From Mesorhizobium jarvisii (GTDB taxonomy: Bacteria; Pseudomonadota; Alphaproteobacteria; Rhizobiales; Rhizobiaceae), in NCBI RefSeq assembly GCF_003601985.1, contig NZ_QZXA01000018.1, positions 24,298-88,297 on the forward strand: DNA of 64,000 nt, given 5' to 3'. The translations under genes and the position numbers were made by a program. The notes under the pieces are model-generated. The model was not told the origin of the DNA. It worked only from the letters and a program-made list of their open reading frames with translations, and made no database searches. Below are positions 1 through 7,988 of this stretch, piece by piece; the stretch's first letter is position 1, and each line of letters begins with the position of its first letter.

Positions 1-119
1 TCGAAGCCATCCGCAAGGCGGCCCAGACCGGCCGTATCGGCGACGGCAAGATCTTCGTCTCCAATATCGAGGAAGTCGTGCGCATCCGCACCGGTGAGAC
101 CGGAATGGACGCAGTCTGA
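1..119 (+). CDS. glnB: Nitrogen regulatory protein P-II, 3' end only
   Basis: The reading frame is open from the left edge and ends at a TGA at 117-119. The 38 visible residues begin with EAIRKAAQTGRIGDGKIFV and end in RIRTGETGMDAV. This is the C-terminal region of P-II signalling proteins, including the TGxIGDGKIFV strand and the VRIRTGE motif of the nucleotide-binding site. P-II proteins sense 2-oxoglutarate, ATP/ADP and, through uridylylation, glutamine. They control GlnE/GlnA and the NtrB/NtrC system. The uridylylated T-loop lies outside the window. The gene stands 62 bp before glnA on the same strand, which is the usual rhizobial glnB-glnA operon and makes GlnB more likely than GlnK. Confidence 0.93.
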   Translation, partial: EAIRKAAQTGRIGDGKIFVSNIEEVVRIRTGETGMDAV

Positions 120-181
120 CGCGACCAGCCTTCTAAGAAACGTCATCCATCAAAAAACGTCATCAAACAGGGATACATGAC

Positions 182-1591
182 ATGACGACAGCCAAAGACA
201 TCATGAAGCAGATCAAGGACAACGACGTGAAATTCGTCGACCTGCGCTTCACCGACCCGAAGGGCAAGCTGCAGCACGTGACGATGGATGTCGTGGAGGT
301 CGAGGAAGACATGTTTGCCGATGGCGTCATGTTCGACGGCTCCTCGATCGCCGGCTGGAAGGCCATCAACGAGTCCGACATGGTGCTGATGCCCGATCCG
401 GACACGGTCCACATGGACCCGTTCTTCGCCCAGTCGACCATGGTCATCCTGTGCGACATCCTCGACCCGGTCTCGGGCGAATCCTACAACCGCGACCCGC
501 GCGGCACGGCCAAGAAGGCCGAGGCCTACATGAAGTCGGAAGGCATCGGCGACCAGATCTTCGTCGGCCCGGAAGCCGAGTTCTTCGTCTTCGATGACGT
601 CAAGTACAAGGCCGATCCCTACAACACCGGCTTCAAGCTCGACTCCACCGAACTGCCGTCCAACGACGACACCGACTACGAGACCGGCAATCTCGGCCAC
701 CGCCCGCGCATCAAGGGCGGCTATTTCCCGGTGCCGCCGATCGACAGTGCGCAGGACATGCGCTCAGAGATGCTGACCGTGCTCGCCGAAATGGGCGTGC
801 GCGTCGAAAAGCATCACCACGAGGTCGCGGCTGCGCAGCACGAACTCGGCATCAAGTTCGACACGCTGGTCCGCAACGCCGACAAGATGCTGATCTACAA
901 GTATGTCGTGCACCAGGTCGCCAACGCCTATGGCAAGACGGCCACCTTCATGCCGAAGCCCATCTTCGGCGACAATGGCTCGGGCATGCACGTCCACCAG
1001 TCGATCTGGAAAGGCGGCAAGCCGACCTTCGCCGGCAATGAATATGCCGGCCTGTCGGAAAGCTGCCTGTTCTACATCGGCGGCATCATCAAGCACGCCA
1101 AGGCGATCAACGCGTTCACCAACCCGCTGACCAACTCCTACAAGCGTCTGGTGCCCGGCTATGAAGCGCCGGTGCTGCTCGCCTACTCCGCGCGCAACCG
1201 TTCGGCCTCCTGCCGCATCCCGTTCGGCTCGTCGCCAAAGGCCAAGCGCGTCGAGGTCCGCTTCCCCGATCCGGGCGCGAACCCTTACCTTGCCTTCGCC
1301 GCCATGCTGATGGCCGGCCTCGACGGCATCAAGAACAAGATCCACCCCGGCCAGCCGATGGACAAGGACCTCTACGATCTGCCGCCGAAGGAGCTGAAGA
1401 AGATCCCGACCGTCTGCGGTTCGCTGCGTGAAGCCCTCCAGAGCCTCGACAAGGACCGCGGCTTCCTGAAGGCCGGCGGCGTCTTCGACGACGACCAGAT
1501 CGACAGCTACATCGAACTGAAGATGGCTGAGGTGATGCGCTTCGAAATGACCCCGCATCCGGTCGAATACGACATGTACTATTCGGTGTAA
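182..1591 (+). CDS. glnA: Type I glutamine synthetase (GSI)
   Basis: This 469-residue protein has the normal length of a bacterial dodecameric glutamine synthetase. It makes glutamine from glutamate, ammonia and ATP in the cytoplasm. Visible motifs are the N-terminal beta-grasp DGSSI (about residues 51-55), the glutamate/metal site GPEAEFFVF, the HEVAAAQHE metal-ligand segment, the ATP-site KPIFGDNGSGMHVH and the NRSASCRIP loop. Tyr398 lies in the DLYDLPPKE motif, which marks the adenylylation site used by GlnE, so activity is probably controlled after translation as well as by P-II. The ATG at 182 follows a short leader after glnB. A Rho-independent terminator closes the operon. Confidence 0.98.
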   Translation: MTTAKDIMKQIKDNDVKFVDLRFTDPKGKLQHVTMDVVEVEEDMFADGVMFDGSSIAGWKAINESDMVLMPDPDTVHMDPFFAQSTMVILCDILDPVSGESYNRDPRGTAKKAEAYMKSEGIGDQIFVGPEAEFFVFDDVKYKADPYNTGFKLDSTELPSNDDTDYETGNLGHRPRIKGGYFPVPPIDSAQDMRSEMLTVLAEMGVRVEKHHHEVAAAQHELGIKFDTLVRNADKMLIYKYVVHQVANAYGKTATFMPKPIFGDNGSGMHVHQSIWKGGKPTFAGNEYAGLSESCLFYIGGIIKHAKAINAFTNPLTNSYKRLVPGYEAPVLLAYSARNRSASCRIPFGSSPKAKRVEVRFPDPGANPYLAFAAMLMAGLDGIKNKIHPGQPMDKDLYDLPPKELKKIPTVCGSLREALQSLDKDRGFLKAGGVFDDDQIDSYIELKMAEVMRFEMTPHPVEYDMYYSV

Positions 1592-1617
1592 GAACCCGTA
1601 CCGATAGCGTTGAAAAG

Positions 1618-1651
1618 GCCCTTGAAGGATTTCCGCCTTCAAGGGCTTTTT
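1618..1651 (+). terminator. Rho-independent terminator of glnBA
   Basis: An 11-bp perfect stem (GCCCTTGAAGG at 1618-1628 with CCTTCAAGGGC at 1636-1646) is followed by five T residues, 27 bp after the glnA stop. Confidence 0.92.
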
Positions 1652-2287
1652 GCTGTCGTCAATGCGCATCGATGAGCGCGCGAGTGGTCAGCCACGCAAG
1701 CGCGAACACTCTCGCTCGGTTCCAAAGCATCGTTTGATGGCGCGACTTGCCAGCTTCGTGGCCGCCGGCGGAAATCGCAAATGAAGGCTGGTGCGTGGCA
1801 GTTTCGAGCGCGCAATCGAACGCCAGGAGCGAGCGGCGCACTGCCTCAGGCTGCAATGCCCGCTCGTCCGGCGCCCCCGCCAATGCCGTCGTTCAAGAAA
1901 CCCCGCCCCGTTCGAACAGCATCGCTTTGGCGTAACCCATGGCCACGAATACGCATGCCGCAGCGTGATCTGTCAACGTCGCCCGACGAATGCATAAATC
2001 GCCGATTTCGATGTATGAACAGAGGCTTATACTGGGGATCGTTGGAGTGCGGATGAGCCGGAACACGCCGTTTTCCGGGCTTTTTCGACGAAGTCGAGAG
2101 CGTACGACACCAGTGGCGGCAAGCAGCATCAGCCAAAAGCCTCTCCATCCGGCGTATTTGCCCTGGCCTTTTCAACCTGACTTTTTTTGGGGGTATTCGC
2201 TTCGCCGGCCAGCACTGCAAAAAAGAATCACGGCGAAGGCCGGGATTCTCGCAAGGACAGGGCGTCGGAGGGCGACGCCTATCCTGC
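1652..2287. other. Gene-poor stretch between glnA and the P1-peptidase remnant
   Basis: This stretch of about 640 bp holds only short overlapping reading frames on both strands, none with a recognisable motif, a convincing ribosome binding site or family resemblance. Base use is locally more uneven than in neighbouring genes, with A/T-rich words near 1990-2050 and a T run at about 2182. It may be decayed coding DNA, because it lies directly before the isolated 3' end of a peptidase gene. I see no gene here. Confidence 0.5.
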
Positions 2288-2452
2288 ATGGACGATTTCT
2301 ACGCAGCCGTCGTACAGGCGACCGAGGAGGCGGTGCTCAACGCGCTCGTCGCCAACGATGACATGATCGGCCGCGACGGCAACCGGAGCCCTGCTCTGCC
2401 CCATGCCAAGGTGCTGGCGGCGCTGAAGGCACGTGGGGCTGTCGCCGGTTGA
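2288..2452 (+). pseudogene. 3' remnant of a P1-family (DmpA-like) aminopeptidase
   Basis: The frame encodes about 54 residues starting MDDFYAAVVQATEEAVLNAL and continuing with GRDGNRSPALPHAKVLAAL. This matches the extreme C-terminus of P1-family self-processing aminopeptidases (DmpA/BapA type), where an ATEEAILNAL helix and a TGRDG motif precede a final proline-leucine segment. The family is normally about 330-380 residues, and nothing upstream in this or the other frames continues the protein: the preceding codons read as unrelated residues. The catalytic Ser/Thr and the N-terminal chain are absent. I infer a gene reduced to its 3' end by deletion. Translation from the internal ATG is possible but has no clear ribosome binding site. 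The family assignment is from motif memory. Confidence 0.68.
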
Positions 2453-2484
2453 GAACGGCAGACGCGCCTCGCAAACACGAAAAA

Positions 2485-2511
2485 GCCCTGGCGTTTCCGC
2501 CAGGGCTTTTT
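2485..2511. terminator. Bidirectional terminator between the peptidase remnant and glnII
   Basis: GCCCTGGCG (2485-2493) pairs with CGCCAGGGC (2498-2506). The hairpin is flanked by five T residues on the plus strand and by an A run (a U tract on the minus strand) on the other side. It can therefore terminate both the plus-strand remnant and glnII. Confidence 0.9.
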
Positions 2512-2564
2512 GTTGTCGAGTTCTGGTCGCGGCGAAGACCTTGCGATCCGCGCCGCGAAAACAA

Positions 2565-3605
2565 TCAGGCGGCGGCCGAGACCTTAGCGTCGGTCGCAAC
2601 CTGCGAGATCGTCTTCAGCACCTGCGAGGCGATCTGGTAGGGGTCGCCCTGGGAGTTCGGACGACGGTCCTCCAGATAGCCCTTGTAGTCATTCTTGACG
2701 AAGGAGTGCGGCACGCGGATCGAGGCGCCACGGTCGGCGACGCCATAGCTGAACTTGTTCCACGGCGCGGTCTCGTGCTTGCCGGTCAGGCGCTTGTCGT
2801 TGTCCGGACCGTAGACGGCGATGTGGTCCATCAGGTTCTTGTCGAACTGCGCCATCAGGGCTTCGAAATAGGCCTTGCCGCCGACTTCGCGCATGAACTT
2901 GGTCGAGAAGTTGCAGTGCATGCCGGAGCCGTTCCAGTCGGTGTCGCCGAGCGGCTTGCAGTGGAACTCGATGTCGATGCCGTAAGTCTCGGTCAGACGC
3001 AGGAGCAGGTAGCGCGCCATCCAGATCTGGTCGGCGGCCTTCTTGGAGCCCTTGCCGAAAATCTGGAATTCCCACTGGCCCTTGGCCACTTCGGCGTTGA
3101 TGCCTTCGTGGTTGATGCCGGCAGCAAGGCACTGGTCGAGATGCTCTTCGACGATCTTGCGCGCGACGTCGCCGACGTTCTTGTAGCCGACGCCGGTGTA
3201 GTACGGACCCTGCGGCGCGGGATAACCGCTCTCCGGGAAGCCGAGCGGGCGACCGTCCTTGTAGAAGAAATATTCCTGCTCGAAGCCGAACCAGGCGTCC
3301 TCGTCGTCGAGGATGGTCGCGCGGCTGTTCGATTCATGCGGGGTGACGCCATCGGGCATCATGACCTCGCACATGACGAGAATGCCATTGGTGCGGGCGG
3401 GATCCGGGTAAAGCGCCACAGGCTTCAACACGCAATCGGAGCTGCGGCCTTCGGCCTGCATGGTCGAGGAACCGTCGAAGCCCCACAGCGGCAGCTGTTC
3501 GAGCGTCGGGAATTCCGCGAATTCCTTGATCTGCGTCTTGCCGCGAAGGTTGGGGACCGGGGTGTAACCATCGAGCCAAATGTACTCGAGCTTGTATTTC
3601 GTCAT
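2565..3605 (-). CDS. glnII: Type II (eukaryotic-type) glutamine synthetase
   Basis: This 346-residue protein starts MTKYKLEYIWLDGYTPVPNL and carries the type II glutamine synthetase signatures: LWGFDGSSTMQA, the EQEYFF glutamate-binding/metal segment, GQWEFQIF, and GDTDWNGSGMHCNFSTKFMR. The length is typical of rhizobial GSII, an octameric or decameric heat-labile enzyme that is not adenylylated. The frame stays open upstream, but the ATG at 3605 has a GAGAGG ribosome binding site and matches the family N-terminus. A sigma-54 promoter lies about 90 bp upstream, in line with the known NtrC control of glnII under nitrogen limitation. It diverges from the DUF2735 gene. Confidence 0.97.
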   Translation of the reverse strand: MTKYKLEYIWLDGYTPVPNLRGKTQIKEFAEFPTLEQLPLWGFDGSSTMQAEGRSSDCVLKPVALYPDPARTNGILVMCEVMMPDGVTPHESNSRATILDDEDAWFGFEQEYFFYKDGRPLGFPESGYPAPQGPYYTGVGYKNVGDVARKIVEEHLDQCLAAGINHEGINAEVAKGQWEFQIFGKGSKKAADQIWMARYLLLRLTETYGIDIEFHCKPLGDTDWNGSGMHCNFSTKFMREVGGKAYFEALMAQFDKNLMDHIAVYGPDNDKRLTGKHETAPWNKFSYGVADRGASIRVPHSFVKNDYKGYLEDRRPNSQGDPYQIASQVLKTISQVATDAKVSAAA

Positions 3606-3691
3606 TCTAGCCTCTCGTTGCTTGTTCACCGAACACCAAACGGCCTCGACACGCGTCTGCCGTCGGCAGCCGGCGCTGCCGATCCCTACAA

Positions 3692-3707
3692 TGCAATTCA
3701 TGTGCCA
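3692..3707 (-). promoter_or_regulatory. Sigma-54 (-24/-12) promoter of glnII
   Basis: On the minus strand the sequence reads TGGCACATGAATTGCA: the -24 element TGGCAC, five bases, then the -12 element TTGCA, with the invariant GG and GC ten bases apart. This is a near-perfect RpoN promoter, about 87 bp upstream of the glnII ATG. The intergenic stretch 3606-3921 holds only this element and leader sequence. An NtrC enhancer is expected upstream (roughly 3710-3900), but I could not pick out a convincing palindrome. Confidence 0.9.
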
Positions 3708-3921
3708 CTCCGACTTCGGCGGGTGCGGCAAAATGGCAGGGATATCGCGTCGAATTTGCTGAGCCGCCTCAGCACTGGGTCCAAATCAATCAAACGCGAA
3801 TTATGCATAAATATTAGGCAATTGCTGATCTTTTCGTAGGCATATTGCCTAAAGGAATCGCAGGACTTATCTTGTAGGAAAGCTGAATCGACAAGCTCCT
3901 GAAAAAGAAAGGAGACCGCCC

Positions 3922-4113
3922 ATGGAAGTCGTCCCCTCCCGTCCGTCGGCAAAAATTCTGATGTTCCCTCTGGCAGCGCGCAAATCTGCCTCAAATTTAG
4001 GCGCAAAGGCGAAATTCGCGGCAGAGGTCGCCTCGTTGCGCTACACGTACGCCGATTTTGACGGCTGGTATCACGAGGCGGCCATCGAGGAAGATAATCA
4101 GCCAAAGAGCTGA
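3922..4113 (+). CDS. DUF2735 small protein
   Basis: This 63-residue protein starts MEVVPSRPSAKILMFPLAAR and ends YADFDGWYHEAAIEEDNQPKS. The SAKI-x-FP N-terminal block and the DGWYHEAAI motif fit the rhizobial DUF2735 family, whose function is unknown. A strong AAAGGAG ribosome binding site stands 8 bases before the ATG. The gene diverges from glnII and shares its 316-bp regulatory region. DUF2735 genes are, to my recollection, often next to glnII in Rhizobiales, so a role in nitrogen metabolism is plausible but unproven. A terminator follows directly. It has no signal peptide or membrane segment. Confidence 0.85.
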   Translation: MEVVPSRPSAKILMFPLAARKSASNLGAKAKFAAEVASLRYTYADFDGWYHEAAIEEDNQPKS

Positions 4114-4140
4114 TCCGCTTCTTCGGGTCTCAGACATGGA

Positions 4141-4172
4141 AAAGCCCGGCGTGAGCGATCACGCCGGGCTTT
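4141..4172. terminator. Bidirectional terminator
   Basis: AAAGCCCGGCGTGA and its complement TCACGCCGGGCTTT form an 11-bp GC-rich stem (4144-4154 with 4159-4169) around a GCGA loop, with A and T runs on either side. It sits between the convergent DUF2735 and MFS transporter genes. Confidence 0.92.
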
Positions 4173-4194
4173 CTCTTGGCCGATGACGGCTAGG

Positions 4195-6084
4195 CTATTC
4201 CTTGCCGTGTAGGTCGGTGCCAAGCGTATCCTTGACGAAGATCATGCCGATGATCAGCGTCATCGCCGCGATCACCACCGGATACCACAGACCATAGTAG
4301 ATATCGCCCTTGTAGGCGCTGAGCGCGAAGACTGTTGCCGGCAACAGACCGCCGAACCAGCCATTGCCGATATGATAGGGCAGCGACATGCCGGTGTAAC
4401 GAATGCGGGTCGGGAACATCTCGACCAGGATCGCCGCGATCGGCCCGTAGACCATGGTCACGAACAGGACCAGGATGAACAGGATGCCGATCGTCATCGG
4501 CCAGTTCACGGCGGCCGGATCGGCGAACATGGCGAAGGCACCGCCGCCCGGTATGTTGTAGACGGTGACCTCTGGCGCGCCGGCGGCCTCCTCCGACGTC
4601 AACAACTTGTCCTTGACCGCCTGATCGATCGGCACCGCGGTCTTTTCGCCGCCGCGAATGGCAGCCGCGTCGAGCTTGAGTTCAGGATTGGCCGCGACGA
4701 AGGCGTCGAGCTTCTGGTCCGCTACCTTGATCGCCGCACGCTTGAGCGGATACCCGCCGTCCTGCAGCGACATGTTGACCGCCTTGACGAAGGCCGCGTC
4801 CTTGGCCTTGGCCTGATCGCCAGCGGCGACCGCGTCGTAGGACGACACCGTCTCGTTGCCGATCTTGACGGTAGCAGCCGTACCGGCTGCCGCCGTCGAT
4901 ACCACGTCATAGGGAACCGAGTTCTTGGTCAGGAACGAAGTCGCGATGTCGCATGACGTCGTGAACTTGGCGGTGCCGACCGGGTTGAACTGGAACTTGC
5001 AGTCGCCGGGTGCTGCCGTGACCGTTGCCTTTGTATTCAGCTGCGCCTTGGCGAGTGCCGGATTGGCGGCCCAGGTCAATGCCTTGAACAACGGGAAGGT
5101 GCAGACGATGGCGAGCGCAAGGCCAGCCATGATGATCGGCTTGCGGCCGATCTTGTCGGAGAGCCAGCCGAACACGACGAAGAAGATCGAGCCGAGTGCC
5201 AACGCGATCGCGATCATGATGTTGACCGACTGCGCATCGACTTTCAGTACGTTCTGCAGGAAGAACAGCGCGTAGAACTGGCCATTGTACCAGACGACGG
5301 CCTGTCCAGCAGTGAGGCCAAGCAGCGCCAGCAGTGCGATCTTGGCGTTCTTCCACTGACCGAAGGCTTCCGAAAGCGGTGCCTTCGAGCCCTTACCTTC
5401 GTCCTTCATCTTCTGGAAGGTCGGAGACTCCGAGAGAGACAGTCGAATCCAGATCGAGACGGCGAGCAGCACGAAGGAGACGATAAACGGAATACGCCAG
5501 CCCCAAGCGGCGTAGGTTTCCTTGCTCAAGGAGCCCTGAACAATCAGAATGACGATCAGCGACAGGAACAGGCCAAGTGTCGCCGTCGTCTGGATCCACG
5601 ACGTGTAGAAGCCGCGACGGTCGTCAGGCGCGTGCTCAGCGACATAGGTCGCCGCACCGCCATATTCGCCGCCGAGGGCCAAACCCTGCAACATGCGTAG
5701 CACGATCAGGATCACCGGAGCCGCGATACCCAAGGTCGCATAACCGGGCAGCAAGCCGACCAGGAAGGTCGACAGACCCATGATCGTCATGGTGACGAGA
5801 AAGGTATATTTGCGGCCGACGAGGTCACCGATACGGCCAAACACCAGGGCGCCGAACGGGCGGACGAGAAAACCGGCGGCAAAAGCCAGCAGCGCGAAGA
5901 TGTTGCGCGTCGCCTCCGGAATGGTCGGACTGAAAAAGGTCGAGCCAATGAAGGCCGCCAATGAACCGTAGAGATAGAAATCGTACCATTCGAAAACGGT
6001 GCCGAGTGAGGAAGCGAAGATGACCTTCTTCTCTTCCCGAGTCATGCCGCGGCTCGTTCTGCCGGCGGTCGATGCCATTGCCAT
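4195..6084 (-). CDS. MFS transporter, metabolite:H+ symporter type, with a large extra loop
   Basis: This 629-residue inner-membrane transporter belongs to the metabolite:H+ symporter (KgtP/ShiA/ProP-like) branch of the major facilitator superfamily. Family marks are FEWYDFYLYG (31-40), RPFGALVFGRIGDLVGRK (75-92), LGGEYGGAATYVAEHAP (138-153) and SDKIGRKP (309-316). The C-terminal part carries EMFPTRIRYTG and SLPYHIGNGWFGGLLP. Between transmembrane helices 9 and 10 there is a hydrophilic insert of about 190 residues (340-528) containing Cys362 and Cys378. The normal family size is about 430-560, so this loop explains the extra length. Its topology predicts a periplasmic location. The start at 6084 has GGGAGGA 8 bases upstream and was preferred to an upstream in-frame start. 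The substrate is unknown; an organic acid or osmolyte is likely. Confidence 0.88.
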   Translation of the reverse strand: MAMASTAGRTSRGMTREEKKVIFASSLGTVFEWYDFYLYGSLAAFIGSTFFSPTIPEATRNIFALLAFAAGFLVRPFGALVFGRIGDLVGRKYTFLVTMTIMGLSTFLVGLLPGYATLGIAAPVILIVLRMLQGLALGGEYGGAATYVAEHAPDDRRGFYTSWIQTTATLGLFLSLIVILIVQGSLSKETYAAWGWRIPFIVSFVLLAVSIWIRLSLSESPTFQKMKDEGKGSKAPLSEAFGQWKNAKIALLALLGLTAGQAVVWYNGQFYALFFLQNVLKVDAQSVNIMIAIALALGSIFFVVFGWLSDKIGRKPIIMAGLALAIVCTFPLFKALTWAANPALAKAQLNTKATVTAAPGDCKFQFNPVGTAKFTTSCDIATSFLTKNSVPYDVVSTAAAGTAATVKIGNETVSSYDAVAAGDQAKAKDAAFVKAVNMSLQDGGYPLKRAAIKVADQKLDAFVAANPELKLDAAAIRGGEKTAVPIDQAVKDKLLTSEEAAGAPEVTVYNIPGGGAFAMFADPAAVNWPMTIGILFILVLFVTMVYGPIAAILVEMFPTRIRYTGMSLPYHIGNGWFGGLLPATVFALSAYKGDIYYGLWYPVVIAAMTLIIGMIFVKDTLGTDLHGKE

Positions 6085-6267
6085 TGAGTTGTCCTCCCGT
6101 GAGACGCTGTCCTCGATGGCGGGCGCCAGTGTCAGCGCTCTCCTCCGAACGCGGACTCGGAAATGCCGGGCCATCACGGGAAAAATGACAGAAAGCGCCC
6201 GCCGACGGCAGAGCGACGATGGGATTATGACTTTGGTATTAGGTGCGGCGCGGCAATCGCCGCAGGG

Positions 6268-7059
6268 TCAACCCTTGAGCGCCTCGAGAAGGCTGACGGC
6301 AGCCATCATATCGCGTCTGCGGGCGGCACGGCGCGCGACCGCTTCGGCGTCCTGCCCCCAATGCTCGATCTGCCAGTCCTCGTCGACATGGCCGGCGGCC
6401 CAGGCAGTCTCGGCATCGAGCTCGCCGAAATCGACCGCCAGCGCCAGCAGCGCCGAACCCGTCAGCGAGGTCATGAGGTGGATGGCGGCCAACCGCAGCG
6501 GCTCGGCGCGCTGATTGAGATGACTGCCCAGAACGGCGATCGTCTCGCGTGGCTGCTCGACATGGATGATGCCCTCGGCAAGGTTGAAGCGAGCCCCCAA
6601 TGTCGTGCGCGCCCAATCGATGACCGGATCCCACTGCTCGTTCTGCCGCGCGACCAGCCCTTGGGGAGCGTCGGCGCGGTAACAGAGCAGATCCGATGAG
6701 GCAAACCGCAGTATGTCTTCCAGCACCGCCTGCGGATCGTTGGCAACGCCGTCGATGGTAGTGTTGACCAGGCGCATCACCGGCATCGTCACCGGATTGA
6801 TCGTCTCGCCCTGTTCCGCGAACTCGCCTGCAACCAGCACTGCCGCCGCCTCGGTCGGCAGCGCCAGCAGCGCCTTGCCCGGCGTGCGCACCGGCTTGCC
6901 GTCGAGATGCACGGCAAAACCTCCCTCTATCGGCACAACCGAAGCGGTTTTGTAGAAGCGCTTGGGCAGCGGCGTCTTCATCTGAATCTGGGCGCGGCGG
7001 ACCGGATCCGGATCGGAAAGATACTTGCCCGCTTCGAGGTCGTTGAGGATGTCACGCAT
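6268..7059 (-). CDS. ATP12 family F1-ATPase assembly chaperone
   Basis: This 263-residue soluble protein matches the ATP12/ATPAF2 family: KRFYKTASVVPIEGGFAVHL near residue 34, then DGKPVRTPGKALLALPT, and the FASSDLLCYRA motif in the middle. In mitochondria ATP12 binds the F1 alpha subunit before hexamer assembly; alphaproteobacterial homologues are thought to do the same. It is the first gene after the DMT transporter, only 12 bp away, so the two are probably co-transcribed with the upstream pseudouridine synthase gene. The neighbouring RluA-ATP12 association is commonly seen in Rhizobiales. The start and length agree with the family. Confidence 0.9.
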   Translation of the reverse strand: MRDILNDLEAGKYLSDPDPVRRAQIQMKTPLPKRFYKTASVVPIEGGFAVHLDGKPVRTPGKALLALPTEAAAVLVAGEFAEQGETINPVTMPVMRLVNTTIDGVANDPQAVLEDILRFASSDLLCYRADAPQGLVARQNEQWDPVIDWARTTLGARFNLAEGIIHVEQPRETIAVLGSHLNQRAEPLRLAAIHLMTSLTGSALLALAVDFGELDAETAWAAGHVDEDWQIEHWGQDAEAVARRAARRRDMMAAVSLLEALKG

Positions 7060-7071
7060 GAAAAGTCACTC

Positions 7072-7986
7072 TCACACCGGTGTCGGCTTGCGCGCCGGCC
7101 GGTTAACGATGATCAGGCCCGCCGCAATCAAGCCAAGTGCCAGAAAAATGCGAATGGTCAGCGGCTCGTTCAAGATGATCGCGCCGCACAGGACACCGAA
7201 AACCGGCGACAGGAAGGTAAAGCTGGACAGGCCGGAGGCCGGATAGCGGCGCAGAAGCCAGAACCACAGGACATAGGTGAAGGCGACGATATAGATCGCC
7301 TGGAAAAGCAGCGCCAAAGTTGGCAACAAGGACGGATCGCGCACCGGCGGGCCGGCGAGAGGCAGCACCAATATGCCGACGATCGCCGCGCCGGCGAGTT
7401 GGTAGAGCAGCAGCTTCTCGGCGCTCGCCACGACCAGTTTCGACCGCTTGATGAGGATATTGGTCAAAGCCCAGAAGAACCCGGAGCCAAGACTGAGCAG
7501 ATCGCCGAACAGCATGTCGCCGCCGCCAAGCTTGTCGGAAAAGACGGCGGTGAGGCCGGCAAAAGCCAGCAGCAGGCCGAGGAACTTGCGCATGGTGATC
7601 TGTTCGCCAAGCAGGAAGTGACCGCCAATCAGCATCCAGAACGGCATTGAGTTGACCAGCAGCGTGTTGCGGGCAACAGTCGTATGCTCCAGGCCGACAT
7701 AGAGGCAAAGGAACTCGATGCCGAAAAGCACGCCCACGGCAATGCCGGCGAGCAATGTGCCATCGCGCCTGAACAGAGCGATGCCGCGCCAGCGGCACCA
7801 GAGGAAGACGCAGAAGCCGCCGATGATCGAGCGTGCGATCGACAGGAAGACGGGATCGTAGCCGGCATAGGAGATTTTGGCGGCGACATAGTTCAGGCCC
7901 CAGGAAAAGGTCAGGCCGACCATGATGGCGGCGGCGGCCATGTCGACTGTGTCGCGCCGATCGAGCGCGTCGGTGGCGCCGCTCAA
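7072..7986 (-). CDS. EamA-type DMT superfamily exporter
   Basis: About 304 residues with ten hydrophobic segments arranged as two EamA repeats. The N-terminal repeat holds FSWGLNYVAAKISY and the C-terminal one ends in FLALGLIAAGLIIVNR. Members export amino acids or other small metabolites across the inner membrane; the substrate cannot be read from the sequence. The start is uncertain. A TTG at 7992 overlaps the stop of the preceding gene but lies against its GGAGG. The TTG at 7986 has the same GGAGG 7 bases upstream and is preferred here. An ATG at codon 16 of the shorter form is a third choice. Confidence 0.82.
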   Translation of the reverse strand: MSGATDALDRRDTVDMAAAAIMVGLTFSWGLNYVAAKISYAGYDPVFLSIARSIIGGFCVFLWCRWRGIALFRRDGTLLAGIAVGVLFGIEFLCLYVGLEHTTVARNTLLVNSMPFWMLIGGHFLLGEQITMRKFLGLLLAFAGLTAVFSDKLGGGDMLFGDLLSLGSGFFWALTNILIKRSKLVVASAEKLLLYQLAGAAIVGILVLPLAGPPVRDPSLLPTLALLFQAIYIVAFTYVLWFWLLRRYPASGLSSFTFLSPVFGVLCGAIILNEPLTIRIFLALGLIAAGLIIVNRPARKPTPV

Positions 7987-7988
7987 GA

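Noticed and set aside
1652..2287. Small reading frames such as 1846-2289 (minus) and 1990-2361 (plus)
   Set aside because: They overlap one another, have no convincing ribosome binding site and no recognisable motif.
3708..3921. NtrC enhancer sites upstream of the glnII sigma-54 promoter
   Set aside because: Only a half-site-like GCACT was seen near 3771; no palindrome of the GCAC-N7-GTGC type could be supported by eye.
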